DNA of 37,052 nucleotides. Origin: Streptomyces laculatispora (lineage in GTDB: Bacteria; Actinomycetota; Actinomycetes; Streptomycetales; Streptomycetaceae). Both the position numbers and the translations under genes were made by a program. Below, in pieces: positions 32,210-37,052 of the stretch. Position 1 is the stretch's first letter; each line of letters starts with the position of its first letter. The notes beneath the pieces were generated by a model. The model saw nothing but the letters and a program-made list of their open reading frames with translations, searched no databases and was not told the origin of the DNA. The stretch is from the NCBI RefSeq assembly GCF_017353455.1, contig NZ_JAFMPZ010000477.1:1-37052 (forward strand), written 5' to 3'.

Positions 32210-33844
32210 CTACGGGGTGGTGCCCACCGTCCCCGTGGCGGTGCCGGTGCTGGCGCCCTCCGCGGCGCCGCCCGGCTCTCCGCCCGTTCCGCCGGCCGAC
32301 GCCGTGCCGCCCTGGTCGCCGTTGGCGCCGCCGTCGGTCGTCGTGCCGCCCGTGTCACTGCCCGTGCTGCTGCCGCCGTCCGTCGCCGTCCCGCCCGAGT
32401 CGGTGCTCGCGCCGCCGTCCGTCGTGGTGCCCGGTGCCGTGTCCGTCGGGCTGGGCGTGGGAGGCTCGGCGGTTTCGCTCGGTGTGGTCGAGGGGGAGTA
32501 CGTGGGCTTGTGCGGCGTCTGCTGCTGATCGCCGCTGGAACTCCCGGGCTGCTGGGTGTCCTGGGTCTGCTCCTCGGTCGGCGAGGGTGAACTCTTCTTC
32601 GGGGAGGGGGAGCTGGACGCCGGCGCCGGATCCTTCGCGGGCGGCCCGCCACCGCCCTTCGTCGCGTTGACCGCGATGGCGACGCCCGCACCGATCGCGA
32701 TCAGTGCCAGCACGACGAACAGCCACAGCTTGCCGCGGCCACCACCGCCCGGCCGGCGGCCGCTGCCGTCGTATCCGCCGTCGTCGGGGTTCATCGGCGG
32801 CAGGATCGGTCCCTGCGAGGTGTCCCCGTGCTGCGGGTGTCCCATCGCATAAGTGGCGCCGGTCATGCCCCCGGGCGGGGTGGCACCGCCCTCGTGCATC
32901 ACGACCGGGCCGGTGTTCCACGTACCGGTGTGGCCGCCCTGGACCTGGAGCATCTGGAGGCTGTACTGGACGAGCCCGCGCATCTCCTCGGCGCTCTGGA
33001 ACCGGTCGTCCGGGTCCTTCGCGAGCGAGCGCATGACAAGCCCGTCCAGCTCCGCGGGCACCGCGTCGGAGACCTCCGACGGCGGGACCGGAATGTCCTG
33101 AACGTGCTGGTACACAACGGAGAGCGGCGTCTCACCCGTGAACGGGGGCCGCAGTGCGAGGAGTTCGTACAGCAGACAGCCGGTGGCGTACAGGTCGGAG
33201 CGGTGATCGACGGCCTTGCCCAGCGCCTGCTCGGGGGAGAGGTACTGCGGCGTGCCCATGACCATGCCGGTCTGGGTCATCGTCGACTGGGCGCCGTGCA
33301 GCGCACGGGCGATGCCGAAGTCCATCACCTTGACCGCGCCGGAGTGCGTGATGATCACGTTGGCGGGCTTGATGTCCCGGTGCACGATCCCGTGCTGGTG
33401 CGAGTAGGCGAGCGCCTCAAGCACCCCGGAGACAATGATCAGCGCCTGCTCCGGAGGCGGGGCCTCGGCGTTGAGCAGCAGGTCACGGATGGTGTGGCCC
33501 TCGACGAGCTCCATCACGATGTACGGGACGGTCTGCCCGGCCACGGTGTCCTCGCCGGAGTCGTACACCGCCACGACCGCATGGTGGTTGAGCCCGGCGA
33601 CCGACTGGGCCTCGCGCGTGAACCGGGCCTTGGAGACCGGGTCCTCCGCGAGGTCGGAACGCAGCAGCTTCACCGCGACCGTGCGTCCGAGCCGGACGTC
33701 CTCGGCCGCGAAGACCTCGGCCATACCGCCCCGGCCGAGCCGGTGGGTCAGCCGGTAACGCCCGTCGCCGACAACACCGCCGATGCCCCAGGAGTCGGTG
33801 CCATCCGGAACTCCGCCGCCGTTTGCTTCGGGTTCGGGTGCCAT
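32210..33844 (-). CDS. Membrane Ser/Thr protein kinase with low-complexity extracellular tail
   Basis: A 544-residue Hanks-type kinase. The kinase domain (about 30-290) has the glycine loop LGRGGMAEVF, Lys59 (VAVKLL), catalytic Asp157 (HRDIKPAN), DFG (MDFGIA) and the activation loop STMTQTGMVMGTPQYLSPEQA. A Gly/Pro-rich juxtamembrane stretch leads to one membrane segment (about 372-392, LWLFVVLALIAIGAGVAIAV). The outer part (about 395-544) is Ser/Thr/Pro/Gly-rich, with TDGG repeats near the end and no PASTA domain. It diverges from a second kinase over 296 bp. The activation loop Thr/Ser residues suggest autophosphorylation. Substrates are unknown. Confidence 0.92.
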   Translation of the reverse strand: MAPEPEANGGGVPDGTDSWGIGGVVGDGRYRLTHRLGRGGMAEVFAAEDVRLGRTVAVKLLRSDLAEDPVSKARFTREAQSVAGLNHHAVVAVYDSGEDTVAGQTVPYIVMELVEGHTIRDLLLNAEAPPPEQALIIVSGVLEALAYSHQHGIVHRDIKPANVIITHSGAVKVMDFGIARALHGAQSTMTQTGMVMGTPQYLSPEQALGKAVDHRSDLYATGCLLYELLALRPPFTGETPLSVVYQHVQDIPVPPSEVSDAVPAELDGLVMRSLAKDPDDRFQSAEEMRGLVQYSLQMLQVQGGHTGTWNTGPVVMHEGGATPPGGMTGATYAMGHPQHGDTSQGPILPPMNPDDGGYDGSGRRPGGGGRGKLWLFVVLALIAIGAGVAIAVNATKGGGGPPAKDPAPASSSPSPKKSSPSPTEEQTQDTQQPGSSSGDQQQTPHKPTYSPSTTPSETAEPPTPSPTDTAPGTTTDGGASTDSGGTATDGGSSTGSDTGGTTTDGGANGDQGGTASAGGTGGEPGGAAEGASTGTATGTVGTTP

Positions 33845-34057
33845 CAGTCCTCGCCGTCGTATCTGTCCGCGCGTCCGCGGGTTCTCACGGTGCCTTGCTG
33901 CATTGCCACGTCACGCTACAGCCTTCGTCAGACACACCGATTTCGAGAGGGACCGGCCATCCAACCGGCTGGCAAGCCGCCCGCGCAAATTGCATGCGCT
34001 TCCTGTAACGCTTCCGAGACGCTTCTTGTGCGTAGGGTCACGGAACGGGCACCCGGC

Positions 34058-34086
34058 TTGACGTGTCGTACCCCTCGGGCAGACTT
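34058..34086 (+). promoter_or_regulatory. Possible promoter of the second kinase gene
   Basis: TTGACG (34058-34063) is a good -35 box; 17 bases on, AGACTT (34081-34086) is a poor -10. It lies 55 bases before the kinase start. The 296-bp divergent space has no gene. Confidence 0.3.
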
Positions 34087-34140
34087 GGCGCGTCATACGG
34101 ATCTTCGCGTGAGTCGCGCGCCCGAGGGGGAAGTCAAGTC

Positions 34141-35766
34141 ATGAGCCAGGACGGCGCACAAGGGGCCCACGGTCGCTACGCGGGCGGTTCGGTCGCCGGC
34201 GGCCGCTACCAGCTGCGTGACCTGCTCGGCGAAGGCGGGATGGCGTCCGTATACCTGGCGTACGACTCCGCGCTCGACCGGCAGGTCGCCATCAAGACGC
34301 TCCACACGGAACTCGGGCGCGAGCAGTCCTTCCGCGAGAGGTTCCGGCGCGAGGCCCAGGCGGTCGCCAAGCTCCAGCACACCAACATCGTCTCCGTCTT
34401 CGACACCGGCGAGGACGAGCTCGGCGGCGCGCTGATGCCGTACATCGTCATGGAGTACGTCGAGGGGCAGCCGCTCGGCTCCGTGCTCCAGTCGGACATC
34501 CGCAGTCACGGTGCGATGCCCGCCGACAAGGCGCTCAAGGTGACGGCCGATGTGCTGGCCGCCCTGGACACCAGCCACGAAATGGGCCTGGTCCACCGCG
34601 ACATCAAGCCCGGCAACGTCATGGTGACCAAGCGCGGCATCGTGAAGGTCATGGACTTCGGCATCGCCCGCGCCATGCAGTCCGGCGTCACGTCGATGAC
34701 ACAGACCGGCATGGTCGTCGGCACCCCGCAGTACCTCTCCCCCGAACAGGCCCTGGGCCGCGGGGTCGACGCGCGCTCCGACCTGTACTCGGTCGGCATC
34801 ATGCTCTTCCAGCTGCTGACCGGCCGCATCCCGTTCGACGCGGACTCGCCCCTGGCCATCGCGTACGCGCATGTACAGGAGGAGCCGGTCGCGCCGTCCA
34901 CCATCAACCGGTCGATCACCCCGGCGATGGACGCGCTGGTCGCCCGCGCGCTGAAGAAGAACCCGAACGAGCGCTTCCCGAGCGCCGCCGCGATGCAGGA
35001 CGAGATCACCCGGGTGCTGGGCGCGGGCGGCCAGACGGGCGCCCCGGTGATCGTCAGTGGCACCGGCGCACCGGCGAACAGCGGCTCGGGCGTCGGTTCG
35101 GCGGTCTTCCCGCCGGTCGACCAGTCCGCCCCGGCGCCGCAGAGCGTCCAGACGCCGTACCAGCCCGGCCCGTACCAGTCGCAGCAGCAGCCCGGCCCGT
35201 ACGGTCCGCCGACGCCCGCGCAGTCGTACGGCTACCCCCAGTCGGCCCCGGCGTACCAGAGCCAGGCGCCGATGTCGCCGATGCAGCAGCAGACCCCGCA
35301 GCCGTACTCGCTCTCGCCCACCCCTTCGGGCGGCGGGTCCAAGCGAAACGTTCCGGTGATCGTGGGCTCGATCGTGGTGGCCCTGATCGCGGTCGGCGGC
35401 CTGATCACGGTGCTCTCGATGAAGGACGACCCGGGCAAGGGCACCGACGCCTCGTCGAGCGAGTCCCCGGCCGGTGAGCACCGAGGTCCGGAACGGAACC
35501 GGACGATGGACCCCGAGAAGTGCACGGACGCGATAGAGGATTCCGACGACCCGAACAAAGTCGATGCCCCGAGGTTCATCTACAAGGACATCCTTTCGGC
35601 GAGGGCGTGCGCGGACGCGGCAGGCTGGACCATCAAGATCATCAAGGAGCCGGGGAACGCCTACGCCGAGGACCAGGTCGTCGACCAGTTCCCGACGTCC
35701 GGAACTGCCATCTCGAAGGTCGGAGCACACTTCGAGTTGAAGATTTCCACCGGCGATCCGGCCTGA
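34141..35766 (+). CDS. Membrane Ser/Thr protein kinase with single PASTA-like domain
   Basis: A 541-residue Hanks-type kinase. The kinase domain (about 23-285) shows LGEGGMASVYLAYD, Lys52 (VAIKTL), catalytic Asp154 (HRDIKPGN), MDFGIARAMQ and TSMTQTGMVVGTPQYLSPEQA, nearly the same activation loop as the divergent kinase, so the two are likely paralogues. A Gln/Pro/Tyr-rich linker (about 310-395) precedes one membrane helix (about 403-425). The outside C-terminus (about 479-541) ends GWTIKIIKEPGNAYAEDQVVDQFPTSGTAISKVGAHFELKIS, which resembles one degenerate PASTA repeat, a module that binds muropeptides. ATG at 34141 has GAGGGGGAAG upstream. A terminator hairpin overlaps the stop codon. Confidence 0.92.
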   Translation: MSQDGAQGAHGRYAGGSVAGGRYQLRDLLGEGGMASVYLAYDSALDRQVAIKTLHTELGREQSFRERFRREAQAVAKLQHTNIVSVFDTGEDELGGALMPYIVMEYVEGQPLGSVLQSDIRSHGAMPADKALKVTADVLAALDTSHEMGLVHRDIKPGNVMVTKRGIVKVMDFGIARAMQSGVTSMTQTGMVVGTPQYLSPEQALGRGVDARSDLYSVGIMLFQLLTGRIPFDADSPLAIAYAHVQEEPVAPSTINRSITPAMDALVARALKKNPNERFPSAAAMQDEITRVLGAGGQTGAPVIVSGTGAPANSGSGVGSAVFPPVDQSAPAPQSVQTPYQPGPYQSQQQPGPYGPPTPAQSYGYPQSAPAYQSQAPMSPMQQQTPQPYSLSPTPSGGGSKRNVPVIVGSIVVALIAVGGLITVLSMKDDPGKGTDASSSESPAGEHRGPERNRTMDPEKCTDAIEDSDDPNKVDAPRFIYKDILSARACADAAGWTIKIIKEPGNAYAEDQVVDQFPTSGTAISKVGAHFELKISTGDPA

Positions 35767-35792
35767 GAGGCTGTTGGTACCCAACAGCCTCT
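35766..35792 (+). terminator. 12-bp perfect stem terminator overlapping the stop codon
   Basis: AGAGGCTGTTGG (35766-35777) pairs with CCAACAGCCTCT (35781-35792) over a 3-base loop, starting at the last base of the kinase's stop codon. Confidence 0.85.
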
Positions 35793-35887
35793 TACTGTGG
35801 GGCTGCCCAAATGAGCCAATCGACAAACGAAGACTGACCAACGCAGTAAAATTCCCCCTGGATTCGAATATTTCCAGAGGGGGATCC

Positions 35888-36316
35888 ATGCGTCTTCGCG
35901 GTAAGTCCGTACTCTTCACAGCAGCCTCGGTCGCCTTTTTGTGCGCCGCCTCTACGACTTCAGCATGGGCCGCTCATGGCGCTGTGTTGTCAGCCGAAAC
36001 CACCGGCGCTTACGGCGATTCCACGATAACGTTCACAAGTCGCACCTACGCAAGCAACATCGAGTTCAGGTCTGTCGATCTCCTGGCCGACGGCCATAAC
36101 GCCCGCCTGCGCCTCATCACCAAGCGCAGTGACGGCACCGACGCGTACTGGGGATGGCGGAAGAATTACGGCGGCAAGGGTGCCCAGCCCACTTGGACCA
36201 CGACCCTGAAAGATCCCCAGGGCATCGCGCAAGTACGCCTCCAGGTGTGCCGGGCCGAGGGCGACACCCTGCTCAATTGCGCATACAGTGCGTGGAAGTC
36301 CAACTATTACGCGTAA
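35888..36316 (+). CDS. Small secreted protein of unknown function
   Basis: A 142-residue protein with a signal peptide (about 1-28, SVLFTAASVAFLCAASTTSAWA), a beta-rich mature part with many Ser/Thr/Tyr (AVLSAETTGAYGDSTITFTSRTYASNIEFRSVDLLADGHNARLRLITKRSDGTDAYWGWRKNYGG) and two late cysteines (QVCRAEGDTLLNCAYS) that could form a disulfide. I do not recognise the family. AGAGGGGG four bases before ATG 35888 is a strong ribosome site and excludes the longer upstream frame. A+T-rich codons distinguish it from its neighbours. Confidence 0.8.
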   Translation: MRLRGKSVLFTAASVAFLCAASTTSAWAAHGAVLSAETTGAYGDSTITFTSRTYASNIEFRSVDLLADGHNARLRLITKRSDGTDAYWGWRKNYGGKGAQPTWTTTLKDPQGIAQVRLQVCRAEGDTLLNCAYSAWKSNYYA

Positions 36317-36724
36317 TTGAGGCAGTGCATGGATGCCGGCCGGAAAGCGATCAGGAAACCGTCGGCATCCATTGCAGAACACGGACCAGAGATTTACGCC
36401 CCGGATGCCTGTAGCGCTCGACTGAATTTCTCGAGTCCAAGCCACTCGTGACCGTTCAGCCAGAAACCCGGAGCTGGGTACAGGGCAGCCATTCCATTGG
36501 CAGCGCCACCCAATCAGTCGCCAAGAAAGAATCGGACTCCGATCGTGCGCCCAACCGGCGATGTCCACGGCATCGACGGACAGCTGAAACGAATCATGGG
36601 GTACGCCGGACAAGCTGTCGAATCCGGGAAGCTGACGTCAGCCGGCGCAATGAGGCTCGCGATCCGGTAGCGAACGCCCATCACCCGAGATGCCGGACAC
36701 ACCGTCACATGTGACGCTGACCAC
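36317..36724. other. 408-bp space with a coding-like fragment but no intact gene
   Basis: One plus-strand frame from about 36460 to TAG at 36668-36670 reads plausibly as protein near its end (IVRPTGDVHGIDGQLKRIM, then GYAGQAVESGKLTSAGAMRLAIR), yet has no good start or ribosome site. It may be a gene remnant. Near 36704-36715 lies the palindrome GTCACATGTGAC, ten bases before the next start. Confidence 0.4.
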
Positions 36725-37052
36725 ATGGTTTCAGGACGCCGCCCCTCGCGGCCTTCAAAGTGCGTGGCCTGCCTCGTACTGACGGCAGCCGCGACCCTGG
36801 GGGCCATGACGGGCGGCGAGGCGCACGCGGCACCGCGCGCGGCAGCCGGAGGTCCGCGCACGGCAGCCACCGGGGGCCCACCGCCGGTCAGCACCTCCGT
36901 GGTGCCGCGTACGGCGGCAAGCACGGAGCCTTCCGCCACCACTCCCTCTTCCGGCGCCGCTTCCGCTTCCGCCACCGCTTCCCCTTCCGCCACCGCGTCC
37001 TCTTCCCTCGCCGCACCCAGTCCGGCGCCACTCCCCGTCCGGCTCCCCGGCC
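36725..37052 (+). CDS. N-terminal part of an exported Ser/Thr/Pro-rich protein, runs off the window
   Basis: An open frame from ATG 36725 to the end of the window with no stop, at least 109 codons. It starts with a signal-peptide-like segment (RRPSRPSKCVACLVLTAAATLGAMTGGEAHA, about 5-35). A long Ala/Ser/Thr/Pro-rich stretch follows, with repeated SATASP-like units (about 70-100), typical of linkers in cell-wall-associated proteins. The functional domain must lie beyond the window. No ribosome site is obvious. Third positions are strongly G/C, which supports coding. Confidence 0.65.
   Translation, partial: MVSGRRPSRPSKCVACLVLTAAATLGAMTGGEAHAAPRAAAGGPRTAATGGPPPVSTSVVPRTAASTEPSATTPSSGAASASATASPSATASSSLAAPSPAPLPVRLPG

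Noticed and set aside
34093-35919. A 608-codon minus-strand frame opposite the PASTA kinase
   Set aside because: Kinase motifs on the plus strand are unambiguous.
36704-36715. GTCACATGTGAC as a Crp site
   Set aside because: The spacing between half-sites is wrong for the TGTGA-N6-TCACA consensus; only a short palindrome can be claimed.
1-37052. CRISPR array, tRNA or rRNA genes, intact insertion sequences, a biosynthetic gene cluster
   Set aside because: No regularly spaced repeats, cloverleaf sequences, transposase genes or synthase genes were recognised.

Overview
The window is high-GC actinomycete DNA, almost certainly from the chromosome of a Streptomyces. The signs are strong G/C preference at third codon positions, GTG/TTG starts, a K15-type DD-peptidase, DUF397/DUF5753 pairs, DUF6243, eukaryotic-type Ser/Thr kinases, and an LAxTG-anchored protein. 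From memory (not checked), the order DD-peptidase, bkd genes, orphan response regulator, flavin-fold protein, phosphotransferase and two kinases resembles S. coelicolor around SCO3810-SCO3821, not far from oriC. An exact parS sequence at 4428-4443 fits that position.

Layout. 1-10.9 kb is mostly conserved core: the 3' part of an AfsR-like NB-ARC/TPR regulator, a thioredoxin-NHL protein (-), a LURP-one-like protein (+), the parS palindrome, a nitrilase-family amidase (-), a mycothiol-dependent-enzyme family protein (+), a GntR-MFS operon (-), a DD-transpeptidase (+), a VOC protein (+) and a GNAT protein (-). 10.9-17.5 kb holds secreted hydrolases (a 1450-residue subtilase with HAF repeats and an S41 peptidase) and an NTF2-like protein. 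17.6-22.5 kb looks like a reworked accessory segment: a secreted fibre-like protein whose S74 chaperone domain is split, a DUF1062 gene, a lipoprotein, a wall-anchored S1 protease, and decayed partial copies of the NTF2-like and DUF1062 genes. 22.5-26 kb has an alpha/beta-hydrolase relative that lacks its catalytic residues, DUF6243, and a whiJ/abaA-type trio (XRE-DUF5753, DUF397, divergent anti-sigma-like ATPase).

26-36 kb returns to core: the branched-chain 2-oxoacid dehydrogenase operon bkdA-bkdB-bkdC (-), an orphan NarL-type regulator, a pyridoxamine-oxidase-fold protein, an APH-type phosphotransferase, and two divergent membrane Ser/Thr kinases, one with a C-terminal PASTA-like domain. 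The window ends with a small secreted protein and the start of another exported, Ser/Thr/Pro-rich protein.

No tRNA, rRNA, CRISPR array or intact insertion sequence was seen. The most notable observations are the parS site in a 32-bp perfect palindrome, the split secreted S74 fibre gene, the slippage-marked DUF1062 duplicate with its neighbouring remnant, the LAETG-anchored protease with an altered S1 pocket, the dead alpha/beta hydrolase with a tiny upstream peptide, and two strong candidate operators (25267-25286 and 29724-29752).
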